Shown here: piece by piece, positions 34,230 to 46,125 of the stretch
How positions within the stretch are numbered: the stretch's first letter is position 1
Layout: each line of letters starts with the position of its first letter
The notes under the pieces: model-generated
Database searches by the model: none
What the model saw: the letters and a program-made list of their open reading frames with translations, nothing else
Told to the model about the DNA's origin: nothing
From: Branchipolynoe longqiensis
Lineage: Eukaryota > Annelida > Polychaeta > Phyllodocida > Polynoidae
Assembly (NCBI GenBank): GCA_030323885.1
Contig: CM059197.1
Coordinates: forward strand, 29,345,178 to 29,409,177
Length of the DNA: 64,000 bases
Direction of reading: 5' to 3'
Position numbers and translations under genes: made by a program

Positions 34230-34702
34230 TATACCTCTATCCATTTTACATGTACACACATATGGCTAGCCGTGGTGAGTGAGCCATATTGTGTAGAGTT
34301 GGTGTCGGTTCTATTCCAACTTCTGCTCCGAGCAGCTCGCGGCTATAGATTTAACCACCGCTGCCTCACCTTGCTGTGCGCCTGCACTTCGACTTCCTGT
34401 CCAGTCTGGATATTACGAAACCGCTCCCTGCACAGAAAACCTTTGACTTCTGCATCGAATTTCTACCAAGTGAAGATATTGCTATTGATTGGCGCGCTTT
34501 GACCCTGCCATCGACCTTGACATTGGCCATTGTCCTTGGCATCGGTAGGTGACCTTCGTGTCAAGAAGGCACTCAGGACGCATTGAGTGACCTTGATCAG
34601 GTTAAACCGTTCCTACCAATGGGGGAGGCGGTTGTTAAATTGCTATCGACCGTGTGAGCGGTGAGTGCTATTAATATACGTCGTTATACATTTGATTTTG
34701 TC
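34046..34702. other. Intergenic, no gene seen
   Basis: (AT)n at 34195-34230. The 150-codon frame at 34050-34502 reads through the AT repeat and has no recognisable domain. Confidence 0.45.
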
Positions 34703-35405
34703 AGTTGGTTGGTTATTGGAGCTTTACGTCCTGGCAACATCTAAGGCCATATCACGATTTGTACCGACTTGCGACAGTGTGTACTTATGTCGACTTTATA
34801 GTCCTGCACCACTGGGAAATGAGACTGGCGGTGTGGCGGTTTAAAATCTCAGTGTGTTTAGAGTCTACGCTCGGGGTTCTGCGCATGCATCAATGGGTTA
34901 TGTGCATGTGCATATCTGATTAACATGACCCGGCCCACTCAGGTCATTCGAGTTGCTAGAAATTTAAATAGAACACAGCGAGTGGAGTTGACAAAAACAC
35001 GTCCCTTGTGCAAAAAGTTTAACCCACCTCTTGGTTGTGGTTGGCTAGGAGCGATGACGTTACATTTGTGCGTAAAAAAATTGCTAGGGTCACCCGAGTT
35101 GATTAATCAAATAGGCTGAAATGCCATTCGATTTTGACGCATGCGCAGAACGCCAAGCGTAGAATCTAAACACACTGAGATTTTAAACCGCCAATCCGGC
35201 ACCATGACCCGATATCCCACTCAGTCACATTATCCTGACACTGAGCTAAACAGTCCTTGCCATATCCTACTAATGCCAAGCACCAGGCTAGGAGGGGACA
35301 AGTATCAATTTTATAAGTCATTGGTTTGAATCGACCGGGAACCGAAATCCGGATCTCCCACACGCGAGGCTCGCGCTCTATCGATTCGCCCACCGCGTCC
35401 AGATT
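34703..35405 (-). mobile_element. SINE-A split by MITE M3
   Basis: 3' half at 34703-34833 ('attggagctttacgtcctgg'), 5' half with head at 35194-35405. The two halves rejoin in register around the CCGCCAGCACC region of the SINE. Confidence 0.85.
34834..35193. mobile_element. MITE M3 with ~57-bp terminal repeats
   Basis: 360 bp. Termini TGGCGGTTTAAAATCTCAGT in inverted orientation, extending ~57 bp inward with 4 or so mismatches to a GCATGCGYA motif. Target duplication not resolved because the SINE target is diverged. Confidence 0.88.
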
Positions 35406-36600
35406 TTGTCATTTGCGTCATGAGTCAAATCGTCTGGTTACTGTGTCTTCTGTGTGACATATCCCAGCTTCATAATGGAGTAGGTGGCCAACATATCTAA
35501 GGAAGGCAGCAACTTTGTCTGGCATATATAACCAGTAACCTTATGGCTATTTAGTATTTGAGCTAATAGACTACATCAGCATTCCAGCGGCGCGGTGCAT
35601 TGTGGGATGCGTGGAAGAAAAACAAGCCCGCAAGAAGCACATGGCACATGCTAATACCTGGGTGCAGCTATGAAATGTGCTAGATTCAGCTCATCTCAGC
35701 TCTTGTTTGATATATAGAATACCAACTAAAAATATATATAATAAATTAAGATATTAATCTTTTATCCAGCATTGCATTTACATCAATATAATCAGCACAT
35801 CTTATCCTATGTGCATTCAGATTTAGACAAATCTAGGCACTCAGACTAGTGTTAGAGCCATAGCCAGATTCAGTTTTACTTATTTTATTCATGTTTTTAT
35901 TTATATCCTATGGTTAATGACATATGTAGAACTAGAAATTAGTAGGGTTAATCAGATATTGGTTATATACTTCTCTGAAACAAGTGTATGTTGACACATT
36001 TGGCATTTTAATATTTAGAACAAGAATTAATAATAGTGATGTGGATATCAGCCTTAAAGTGAATGTTTCTAAGCTCAAAATGTTTAAGTATGGCTAGTTG
36101 TGTCTCAAATATATTCATCAGATCATTATATTGCATGTGTGCACAAATGCTTAAGCCAAAATGTTATGTATTTCGATTCATTTTTAATAAAATGGAAGTT
36201 TTGCCCTACACATATCAGCAAACGGAATGGCCGTACATGTTTGCTTTGCTGCCAACGCCGTTTTCAGCGCATGCGCAGTCGAAATGGTGATCTCATCTAT
36301 TACCACATTCATTATTTGAATGGGCCCAAAGTACCATCATCTTTTATTGATTTGCAAAGAATGTCACGCGTCGAGGAATACACATGAAGGGACAATGCAT
36401 ATCGGATTTGAGTATACTTATATGTGTCCTTCGCTAAAGGTTAACAGTATTTTATGACATTCCCATCTGGCAACAGCACCAACTGACGATATGGCTACGT
36501 GCTAAGTGAGCTCAGGCAGGTGTGGCCGGCTTCCGGTTGAGGTGCAATCTGCATATATCACGCTCACTTTAATATATCACGTGCTACTTTGCCATATTAT
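35406..36600. other. Intergenic, no gene seen
   Basis: AT-rich, apparently unique sequence. No frame with recognisable motifs; overlapping frames of 75-95 codons near 36063-36387 have no support. Confidence 0.5.
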
Positions 36601-36619
36601 TCCCTCCTTGTCCACATAG

Positions 36620-36650
36620 TAATATTATATATATATACTCTGAAATACAT

Positions 36651-36703
<53 letters not shown>

Positions 36704-37330
36704 GCTTTACATAAATATTTGCATATATATGAAAGGAGACTATATATATATTTTTGTCACTAGATTGTATATATATATTCTCTCTCTTTATATATCAATA
36801 GACGTAAATATACCATATATATTATGTACTGTAACAATGTATATAAATGTAAATACGCTATATAGAAAAGAGTATATATATGACATGCACTTGGATATAT
36901 ATATATATATATATATCTATATGTGCTATACTCTTATATATCTCTCTCTTTATATGTAAAGATAACATATACCATGTACTTAGGAATATATATATGCTTC
37001 GCAGTTATATCTCTCTTCACATACCAGGATAATGTCATCTACTTGAGAGAATATATGTAAAATGTGTAATTTATTATGTGGATATAAATAACGGCAGCCC
37101 CTTAAATGTTTCTCAGTAACCATCTTATCTTCCATGTTATTTGCTCTGGATCGGGGAATTCTCTACTCCCCCTGCCTCCTATACCGTGAGCCAACTGCCA
37201 TTCTGCTCACTTATTTATATATAAAGAGAGATAATGCATATATATATATACAATGCCCGTCATAATATACATATATATACACATACCTGTTATACTCGTA
37301 TACTTATATATCTATGTATGTATATATGTA
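36620..37330. repeat. AT-rich microsatellite region
   Basis: Long (AT)n at ~36654-36700 and 36895-36920 with repeated 'tatatatatctctctctttatat' style units. Confidence 0.85.
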
Positions 37331-37581
37331 CCATGTACTTGAGAATATACATATAGCAGTTAGACACATTGGAAACATTAGAAGATAAGATGGAGGTGGT
37401 TGAGGAAACCCCTTTTAGACCAATGTAAAAACTGGTTAATGGGTGATAGTAACAACATGCAAGTGGCACCGGCATGGCTGGAAAGGGTGCGAAGCAGACA
37501 AAAGAGAGATGGTGGTACTGGTAGTGCCCTTCTTTATATTCCCTTCATGGATTAAACAGCATATATATAAATATATTTAAT

Positions 37582-37620
37582 GTCGGTCCCATGGTCAGTG
37601 GATTTAGAGAGGTTTTACTA
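37582..37620 (+). mobile_element. pogo-like MITE right-end fragment
   Basis: 'gtcggtcccatggtcagtgg' and the terminal 'gagaggttttacta'. The remainder is missing. Confidence 0.65.
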
Positions 37621-37626
37621 CATATA

Positions 37627-38143
37627 TATATCATCTTCATCATCATGCTGTCGGTTGCGATGCGACAAAGACTGCTTTCATTACTTGACTGCCGCTCTCC
37701 ATTTAGCTCTCTGCTGTGAGAGTGATGTCCATGAGTCGGTCTTAATGTCTCTCAGCTTCAGGTTTCTCTTGATGGTATCCTTCATTTCATGAAAGCTGCC
37801 TGCAAAAGTGTTGAAGTGCTGCTGGCTTTTGCAAGTTACCAGCGGCACTCTCCCGGGGAGCAAATAGAGTCTTCACTCCAGCAAGAACATGTCAAGATAG
37901 GTGCAAAACTATTTGTCCCTGCAGTGGCTGGTAGGGAGATGTTGGGAGTTCCATACATCACCCACCTTTAATGCTGCCACAGTGACATGGTTTTCTGTTT
38001 AGGGTTTGCTCCCTTAGCCTTTGGTTCTGTTAAGAACCTGTACCACAAGGCAGTGGTTTACAACTCTGCAGGGCAGCGGCGTCAAACTCCCTGAGGTATT
38101 GCTATACCTGCAATACCTGCATACCATTTTACTAAACATACCA
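37627..38143 (-). mobile_element. LINE-derived leader/tail element with target duplication
   Basis: Minus strand: 5' leader (38122 back to ~37790), then a direct join to the last ~150 bp of the LINE coding end and its (GAT)n tail. Flanked by TTTTACTACATATA at 37613-37626 and 38144-38157. The reverse transcriptase core is absent. Confidence 0.85.
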
Positions 38144-38263
38144 TTTTACTACATATAAATATACTATATATACTATACATACTATACACATATATACTAT
38201 ATATATACTATAATATCTACTATATATACTATAAATTTATAATATATATACTATATATATATA

Positions 38264-38540
38264 CAAAAAAGAATCTCCGGTGGACTGGACGCCTCATGAG
38301 GATGTCATCAGACAGGCTACCAAAGCAGATCCTCTACTCTCAACTGTGTTCTGGTTACGGAAAGAGAGGGAAGCTCTCATCTCCGGTTCAAGTATACCAT
38401 CAAGAGAAACCTGAAGCTCAGAGACATTAAGACCGACTCATGTACATCACTCTCACAGCAGCTAGCTAAATGGAGAGCGACAGTCAAGTAATGAAAGCAG
38501 TCTTTGTCGCATCGCGATCGACAGCATGATGATGTTGATG
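38264..38540 (+). pseudogene. LINE reverse transcriptase C-terminal fragment
   Basis: Encodes the C-terminal segment seen at 42828-43112 (LRWTG.LMRMSSDRLPKQILYS) but shifts frame after the KRG region. Ends with the LINE 3' end ('aagtaatgaaagcagtcttt') and a short GATGATGTTGATG tail. A 5'-truncated, dead copy. Confidence 0.8.
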
Positions 38541-39079
38541 TATATATATATATATGTGCTATATTCCATGAATATACACATATTATCAGTATAGCGGGGA
38601 GTATTTTGTGGATGATAATCAAACAGCGGATATTACATTATAGTTATACACTACCAGACAAAGACTACACGGACACTTCCCAGACCCATCCACGGGGTAA
38701 TTGCCCTAAAACCCCATCATGGCCTGACTACAATTAACGCATGCAATCCCCCGCCACTGCAGCAGCTCCACGATTTATAGTACCCCACATCTCCAGAACA
38801 CGTCACCAGGGAGCCATATATAATGATGCTTTTTAGGTTTGTCAATGGCTTAATCATTATTGGATATTATTAATGCCTAACCTATTTGTCCACGATGATC
38901 TGAGTTAATTTTAAATGTGCAACTGTTGCTAATGATCAAACTGTTTTGTTTAGGGCAAGGTGGATAATGCTGCTCCATAAATGCAGGCACGATCTAGGAC
39001 AGTTTAAGCGTTTTAGTGACCCATTTACCACTATTAGGAAATGTACATAGTATATGTAACACATAGAAAGAAAGTGATA
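38541..39079. other. Intergenic, no gene seen
   Basis: Apparently unique sequence; frames shorter than 80 codons without motifs. Confidence 0.5.
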
Positions 39080-39255
39080 TGTCATAGGGGTAATGAAACT
39101 GGGAAAGGTTGTGCCCAGAGCAGGATTCAAACCCACAACTCTTACATTTCTGGCTGGTATTATAACCATTATACTACCTAGTCTCCCTGATGTCATCACC
39201 TTATCCACACCTACCTGTCTATGTGGTCCCTTGTCTGAGAGGTCAGCGGAGAATA
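39080..39255 (-). mobile_element. SINE-C
   Basis: Complemented B box 'gattcaaacccaca', A-box region 'ataaccattatactaccta' and 5' segment 'cttgtctgagaggtcag'. Confidence 0.75.
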
Positions 39256-39635
39256 TTATGTCATATAAATATAAATAAATTTGTTGTTAACCTTTTGCCG
39301 AACCTTTCACTACCATCAGGAAGTAATATACATGTATATAACGCACATATAGCATGCATTTATACATATATCTTTCGTCAACCTTTTCCTGAACCTTTCA
39401 CCGCCATTTTGACATGTAAATTTCTTGGCGTTAAGTGAGTAGGACAGTGAACTGGCGAGCGGTGGCGCCACTGTCAGAGCTGAAGCCTGAGCAGTAGATG
39501 AGTAGGCCCAGGTTCAACCACCCGATTACTGGTGGGTGGGTGTTAGGATAGTATAATATTCCAGGTTATTATACTGGCATAATTCTTATAAAGCATATGT
39601 ACATGTGTACAGTTCATATGTATATTTCTTTTTAA

Positions 39636-39730
39636 TTAACGATACCTCTAGAGCACATTGATTTTTATCATCGGCTGTTGGATGTCAAACATATCACCAT
39701 TCTGACAAATTTCTTTGGAGGAATATGATA
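39636..39730 (-). mobile_element. SINE-B 3' fragment
   Basis: Complement of the SINE-B 3' end: 'acctctagagcacattgatt', 'catcggctgttggatgtcaa', 'atttctttggagg'. Confidence 0.75.
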
Positions 39731-40034
39731 TGTTTGGCGAGCAACATATTATTTTTGTAAAAATATCAATTGCCATTTTATTCCAGCCCATTGAAACTAA
39801 CATGGATACCAATCTTTCAGGATATATAATTGCATAAGTTATTATAAATCACATACATATGCATGCAGATCTTTTGCGTCAATATAATCATAGTGTTCAC
39901 TGCCCGCCTTCACTGAATGGATGGATGTACATGTAGTTACTTGAGTGCAAGTAACACAAGTGATGAATATTGTAGGCGACCACTCTGTCGTGTGGTTTCC
40001 ACTGTGGCCTTTGCATTCCCTGCACCTTCATAAT

Positions 40035-40830
40035 TCATGCATATATACATATGCATATATGCATATGTATATATACATATATGCACATATACAAATACAT
40101 ATACACATATGTATATATATATATGTACATAGATCCATCATTTATATATATACATATGTATATATATACACATATATACATGTATACACATGTACATATA
40201 GACATATTGAGCTAAACATTGGAATCCAACCTTCAAAATCTTCTTTTTTTTAGAGTCCTACTTCTTTGTTCATTGCTCCATAATCATGTGATTATGAGAA
40301 AAGTGGAATTAGTGAGAATTACAATTATTTTCAGGTAAAAATCTGTTATTTTAACTACATTCTTGGATTGGCGTTCATGGGGATTTGCGCCTGGACTCTT
40401 CATATGCACATATATATTATATAATCTACATAATTAATGTACATATAAATATATGCACGTATATATAATCTACATAATGTATGTGCATATACATATGCAT
40501 GTACACATATCCGCATATATATATGTATGCATGTACACATATATACATATATATATATCCATATATTTACATAAAGATACACATATATATATTTGTATAT
40601 ACATGTTATACACACATATATACATATATTTAACCTGTCCTATAGAATATGTATATATATATATATATATATCTGTGTGTGCATATATACATATATGCAC
40701 ATATACATATACACATATGTATATATATATGTACATATATCCCTCATTTATATATATATATATACATATGTATATATGTACACATATTCATGCATACACA
40801 TGTACATATAGACATATGGACGCATTGATG
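40035..40830. repeat. (ATATGTAT/CATATA)n microsatellites, two duplicated tracts
   Basis: 40035-40210 and 40640-40820 are similar to each other ('catatatgcacatatacaaa', 'acatagatccatcatttata' / 'acatatatccctcatttata'), pointing to a local duplication of a decayed AT/GT tract. The Tyr/Ile-rich frames across them are artefacts. Confidence 0.85.
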
Positions 40831-41390
40831 CTGAAATACAGAGGAGCATGGCCAAGGGTTGCATATCTTTCGCGCATCGACTCTGGAACAACCACCATGT
40901 GTCCATTCGGGTCAAAGGCAAGATCTACCGTGCGATCGTGCTATCCACCCTACTATAAGGAGCCAAGGCCTGGACAGTGTACAAATGACAGGTGAAAAAG
41001 CTGCATGCCTTCATGGTGCGACATCTGCATTCAATCATGAGGCTAACCTGGAAGGACAAAGTGACAAATAAAGAAATACTCAAACGGACAGGGCTGCCCT
41101 CTATGGAAGATCTTCTGATCAAATAGAATCTCTGGTGGACTGGACACCTCATGAGGATGTCATCAGACAGGCTACCAAAGCAGATGCTCTATTCTCAACT
41201 GTCTTCTGGTTACAGAGAGAGAGGGCACCCTCGTCTCTGGTTCAAGGATACCATCAAGAGAAACCTGAAGCTGAGAGATATCAAGACCGACTCACAGCAG
41301 AGAGCTAAATGGAGAGCGGCAGTCAAGTAATGAAAGCAGTCTTTGTCGCATCGCGACTGACAGCATGATGATGATGATGATGATGATGTG
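40815..41390 (+). pseudogene. LINE reverse transcriptase C-terminal part, three stops
   Basis: The plus-strand frame starting at 'attgatgctgaaata' encodes the end of a non-LTR reverse transcriptase: RLWNNHH.SIRVKGKIYRA, then STLL.GA.AWTVY (the conserved 'TLLYGAEAW'-type motif), then WTGHLMRMSSDRLPKQ and the basic C-terminus. In-frame stops at 40956-40958 (TAA), 40986-40988 (TGA) and 41124-41126 (TAG), plus a 15-bp loss near 41290, make it a pseudogene. It is 5'-truncated: fingers, palm catalytic motifs and endonuclease are absent. It ends with a (GAT)n tail at ~41365-41388. I would place it in the L2/CR1/RTE range, but the fragment is too short to choose. Confidence 0.85.
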
Positions 41391-42258
41391 TGTGCATTCA
41401 GGTAGGTTATAAGCGGCCCGAAGATACCTCACTTCTGTCTATCTTCACTGGTGCTGCAAATGCGAGATAAATTACCCGTGAGCCTGTGGGGACGGCAGAT
41501 ACTCGTGCCATGCTTGACTCAGTGTGCAGGTGTGTGCCCCTGGGTAAGGCCATGGCTAGGCCTGCTTTAGCCTCGCCACAGCCTGCGTACAGTTCGTGCA
41601 TAGTGGCGAGCTCCCACGGGTTGAAGCGCAGGGATTCGGTGCTTAATAGACCCGGGTGGGACTATTAAATCACCCCTAACTCTGCCCATGTCACCGTGGT
41701 AACAAGGAAAGCTGTCCATATTCGACTAGCACCAGTGTGTGTATATATATGAGGAGTATAATAATATTATACGTATATAAAGTGCCGGATTAAACGGATA
41801 ATAATAAGTATATTCTCCGAGAGCATATATATATTTTGTTACATATAATAATGTCCAATCGCTGGCCGGCGCCTGTGGGCCCGGGACTACTTGATAGTGG
41901 CGCCAACACTGGCTTCCACCACTCGGGCACCATATTTCACCAGAGTTGTCCCGGATTTTGAACTTTAACCAGTAAGCATCTATTGCTAGCTAAGACGAGC
42001 AATAAAGATTGTCCATCCCGTATCAAGTACGCTTCTCTCCTTTGTTTGTATGTAGGCAAATTTATTAAGGGCAGTCACTATTCTATCATGCGGGTTCGAC
42101 GCTAGGGTCAACTCCGGTGCGTGCGGTTCGGACGTGAGCCGAGCAGTCCCGGGCCCGCACTCCGTCTTAGACCTCGGAGCGACAAGATGGTCTCAATTCT
42201 TCTGCTACTCCCTACCTTGCCTTGTTTTCTTACATACGTAATATATAATATATATATA
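41391..42258. other. Unassigned; LTR-like features
   Basis: TATA-like 'tatataaagtgccgg' (~41775), 'gagcaataaagattg' (polyadenylation-like, ~41998) and 'attaagggcagtcac' (~42065) occur in an order seen in LTRs, and 'tggcgccaac' at ~41900 resembles a primer-binding site. No second LTR or pol frame was found, so this is not called as an element. Confidence 0.3.
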
Positions 42259-42260
42259 TA

Positions 42261-42445
42261 CGGTAAAACCTCTCTAAATTGACCGACCATGGGACCGGCT
42301 ATAAGTGGTCCATTTAGGGAGATGGTCGGTTTAGAGAGTTAGCATATCCTTACAATGGTATTGTTGGGAACCAAAGAAAGCGATCGATATAGGGAAGTGG
42401 TCGATATGTGGAGGGGTCGGTATAGATAATAGAGAGGTTTTACTG
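42261..42445 (+). mobile_element. pogo/Tigger-like MITE
   Basis: 185 bp between TA dinucleotides. Termini CGGTAAAACCTCTCTAAATT and CAGTAAAACCTCTCTATTAT (complemented); same family as 28163-28350. Confidence 0.88.
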
Positions 42446-42477
42446 TATGTATGTATATATATATATATATATATATG

Positions 42478-43170
42478 TAGGTATGCAGGTACTGCAAGTA
42501 TTGCCATACCTCAGGGAGTTTGATGCCCCTGCTCTGCAGAGTTGTAAACCACTGCCTTGTGGTACAGGTTCTTGACAGAACCGAAGGCTAAGGGAGCAAA
42601 CCCTAAACAGAAAACTATGTCGCTGTGGCAGCATTAAAGGCGGTTGATGTATGGAAATCCCAACATCTCCCGACCAGCCACTGCAGGGACAAATAGTTTT
42701 GCGCCTGTCTTGACATGTTCTTGGCGGTGTGAAACCTCTATTTGCTCCCCAAGAGAGTGTCGCTGGTAATTTGCAAAAGCCAGCAGCACTTCAACACTTT
42801 TGCAGACAGCTTTCATGAAATGTCAAAGTGAAAAATAAGGTAATACTCGAATGGACGGGGCTGCCCTCTATGGAAGATCTTCTGATCAAAAAGAATCTCC
42901 GGTGGACTGGACACCTCATGAGGATGTCATCAGACAGGCTACCAAAGCAGATCCTCTATTCTCAACTGTCTTCTGGTTACAGAAAGAGAGGCCACCCTCA
43001 TCTCAGGTTAAAGGATACCATCAAGAGAAACCTGAAGCTGAGAGACATTAAGACCGACTCATGGATGTCACTCTCACAGCAGAGAGCTAAATGGAGAGTG
43101 GCAGTCAGGTAAGGAAAGCAGACTTTGTCGCATCAAGACCGACAGCATGATGATGATGATGATGATATAT
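42478..43170 (+). mobile_element. LINE-derived leader/tail element, long form
   Basis: 5' leader 42478-42822 (starts 'ggtatgcaggtactgcaagt'), joined at 'tttcatgaaatg' to the terminal ~280 bp of the LINE coding region and a (GAT)n tail. The retained coding end (42828-43112, 94 codons) is open and matches the RT C-terminus. Promoter-like leader plus 3' recognition tail without the enzyme fits a non-autonomous parasite of the LINE. Confidence 0.85.
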
Positions 43171-43199
43171 ATACATATATATATATATATACTTAGAAT

Positions 43200-43490
43200 C
43201 ACGCTGTTCCCGCCACTCGTCTGTCGACAACCAGCGCCGCCACCCGGCTTTAACATCAGCGCTGATCAAGGTCGGGGTCGCAGCCGGGACCGGGGCCGCC
43301 ATGTCCGCCCCGACGTGACTTGGTGACGGCACGGGCACGGGCAGCCGCGGGCACCGGGAGGCCAGCCAGGCACGACACGCGCCCTGGGTCTGCGGCCAGC
43401 GGGCTGACGGAGGTGGGGGAAGGCGGGGGTGGTGGGAGGAGTGGGGGTGGGGGGTGGAGGGGGGAAGAAATATTGGGGGAAGGGGAGATT
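43200..43490. other. GC-rich tract
   Basis: CpG-containing, then strongly G-rich (GGGGGTGG) sequence. No coding motif; may act as an island or be chance composition. Confidence 0.5.
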
Positions 43491-43494
43491 GGTT

Positions 43495-43665
43495 GTTTGT
43501 TGGAGTATTACGTCCTAGCAACATCTAAGGTATTATCACAACGGTACCGACTTGTGATAGTGTGCACCAACGACTTGTGATAGTGTACCGACTTGTGATA
43601 ATGTGCACCAACAGTGACTTTATAGTGCCTCCCCACTTGGAGACCAGGCTGCCCGCATCATCCAC
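43495..43665 (-). mobile_element. SINE-A 3' half with short internal duplication
   Basis: 'gttggagtattacgtcctag' and 'accgacttgtgatagtgtg', the latter segment repeated three times, then 'ccccacttggagaccaggct'. Body and head missing. Confidence 0.75.
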
Positions 43666-43919
43666 GATGGTTTTTGCTATCATTTGACATGGATCTGACC
43701 ATTTTGGAATTTCATCTATATTTCAACGTAGGCATGTGCATGTGATTGACAAGACTGACAGAATAGACACCACTAGCTTTTCACCGTGAATATGGCCCTT
43801 GCTGCCAGAACGGCGTTAAACCATCAGCAAGCATCATCATCATCCTCTACGTAGACGTGAGAATATTGACACCTGTCTGTTTCTACCTTTGCATGTCTTG
43901 GTTAGTAAATCTTCTGCCC

Positions 43920-44640
43920 TTAGAGTTGCATAGCCCGATGGTTTTGCGTTTATATATTTTTTTCGTAGATACATATATTAGATTGATCATTATCATCTAC
44001 TTTACTTAAAGTTGCATAGTATGATGGTTTTGAATTTCTGTATTTTTTCTGAGATAAATATATTAGATCAATCACTAGTATCTACTTTATATTAGCTTAA
44101 AGGTACTTTTATTTTAAAAGGTAAACTTTTGAGATATTTTGAGTGCAAACATGGAAAATTAGTTTTGGCAGGCTTGCCAAAACTCGGACACCACAGACTT
44201 CTGTAGTGACAGGTTCTCTTAAATTGACTGAGTATTGCCTTCTATGCAGAAACAAATGCTTAATAAGTGCATCAGTATCTAAGTTAGATATGTAAAATCA
44301 AATCTAGATAATTAGTTTGGTTTTGAAAATTTGATATTTCATTGGACTATGCAGCTTTAAGTTTGAAGGCACTTTTATTTTAAATGGTAAAATGTTGAGC
44401 TATTTGAAGTTCATACATGTAAAATTAGTTTTGGCAGGCATGCCAAAACTCTGACGCCCATAGACATTTGCAGTAACAGGTTCTATTAAATTGACTCAGT
44501 ATCCCCCTTCTATGCAGAAACAAATGTTCAATAAATGCACCAATATATCTAAGTTAGATAAGTCAAATATTAAATCTAGATAATTGTTGTGGTTTTGGGA
44601 ATTTGTTACTTCATCGGACTATGCCGATTTAACCATCTAC
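43920..44640. mobile_element. AT-rich MITE family E, compound copies
   Basis: At least two units sharing 'cttgccaaaactc', 'aacaggttct..taaattgact' and 'atctaagttagata' with ends related to TTAAAGTTGCATAGTCCGAT. Units at ~43920-44355 and ~44355-44635 share the terminal region. Confidence 0.75.
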
Positions 44641-44779
44641 TCACCCTGACAAAAGACATAATTATAATCTCACGACAGCAATTACTTTCCGGATTAAACT
44701 AATTGTGCGAGATGAGGGGGACTAAAACACATCGCTAATGCCAAAACTGAAGTGCGTGTGATTAAAGATGTGTGCTTTC

Positions 44780-45295
44780 TTTAGAGCTGAACGATAAGCT
44801 TCTTACGAGGTGACTCGGCTGCAGTTGGTCGATCAGCCAACGAGTCTAGCTCCCAGATTCTGGACATCACTGTTAAGCACAACACGCGATGCCAGTAGAT
44901 AAGCGCGACTTGGGGGATTGAGCTGGATTTGGAGATGCTTATCTCAGGGCCTTGTGAGTCAAGGTCTGCTGAACCAGGCATTGCGATTTCAAGACCTGGC
45001 CGCAAGCTAGTCTTTACTAGAGGGAAAACACATACTTTTCTAGTACATAAATATTGGGATGTAATTTACAGTATTGAGGGTAATGTTGATATGCTTTTAA
45101 CTTTTATTTTTCTATTTATTATTTCTATGGTATAAGCAATGTATCTGTGTTATCTATAAATGAGGAAAGCACCTCATAAGCATTGTACTTCTGCTTTCTC
45201 CTTTTTCAGGTGAAAAAAATACAGATATAAATATCAACCTGTGTGTACATTGATCATGTGGAAATAAATATTTTATTATTATTATTATTGACGCG
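44780..45295 (+). other. Possible retroelement 3' end with (ATT)n tail
   Basis: Ends 'gtggaaataaatattttatt' followed by (ATT)n, a pattern of non-LTR retroelement termini with a polyadenylation-like AATAAA. Upstream frames are short and unrecognised. Confidence 0.35.
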
Positions 45296-45344
45296 TGGTT
45301 CCTAGACTTTCAGCTGAATAATAATTCCATAACATTCCAGTACC

Positions 45345-45485
45345 GTAAAGCTGCATAGTCCGATGAAGACATCACATTTTCTAAACCAAAACACTTATCT
45401 AGATTTGATTCTACAAATGTAAATTAGACACTTGTGCAATTATTATGTATTTGTTGCTGAAATGAAGGGCATTTAATGGGATTTA
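45345..45485. mobile_element. Family E left-end fragment
   Basis: 'taaagctgcatagtccgatg' and 'atctagatttgattctac' as in the full copy at 48534; the right half is missing. Confidence 0.65.
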
Positions 45486-45523
45486 ATGGGATATTTGCAA
45501 TTCTAAGAATGGCCCTAAGGTTG

Positions 45524-45845
45524 GTTGGTTGTTGGAGTTTTATGTGCAGGCAACATCGAAGGTCATATCAGTACGGGTACTGACTTGTGACAGTACACAC
45601 TTTATGGTGCTGGCCCACTGGGAACTCACGCTGCTGACACCATGACCCGATATTCCACTCAATCACATAATCCTGACACTGAGCTAACCAGTCCTTGCCC
45701 TATCCTATTAATGCCGAGTGCCAGGCTAGGAAGCGACAGGTATCAATTTGATAAGTCATTGGTTTGACTCGACCGGGAACCGAACTCCCAATCTCCTGCA
45801 TGCAAGGTCCGTGGTCTACCGATTCGGCCACAGCGTCTGCTAGCC
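45524..45845 (-). mobile_element. SINE-A, full length
   Basis: From 'ttgttggagttttatgtgca' (3' end) to the complemented head 'ctaccgattcggccacagcg'; B box 'gaaccgaactccc' retained. One of the best copies. Confidence 0.88.
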
Positions 45846-46125
45846 CCAAGGTGACTGCACTCAGCTATCCAGGTGAAATGCCACATACACAGATAGGTGT
45901 GGGTAGGTGGATTGATCCAGCAAAGTTAGATAATCTAATCGTGAAGACAATTGTCCCGGAATCGCAGGAATGTGCGTTTGAATTGAACTTCTCGTTCGCT
46001 TGGAACACCTCCCACAACAATATTGCGATCGGAACAGAATATTTTATTTCCATGCTTCAATAGATCCAAGTCTAGCAATTCCACCTGAATAGCCAGATGC
46101 AGATTTCACTGGCTTATCCCAATTT

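Noticed and set aside
37789..37971. 60-codon frame inside the LINE leader, conserved with 42634-42816
   Set aside because: It is antisense to the mobile unit, the two copies differ mostly by amino-acid-changing substitutions, and the third copy (51413) has an early stop. Similarity is explained by DNA homology of the leader.
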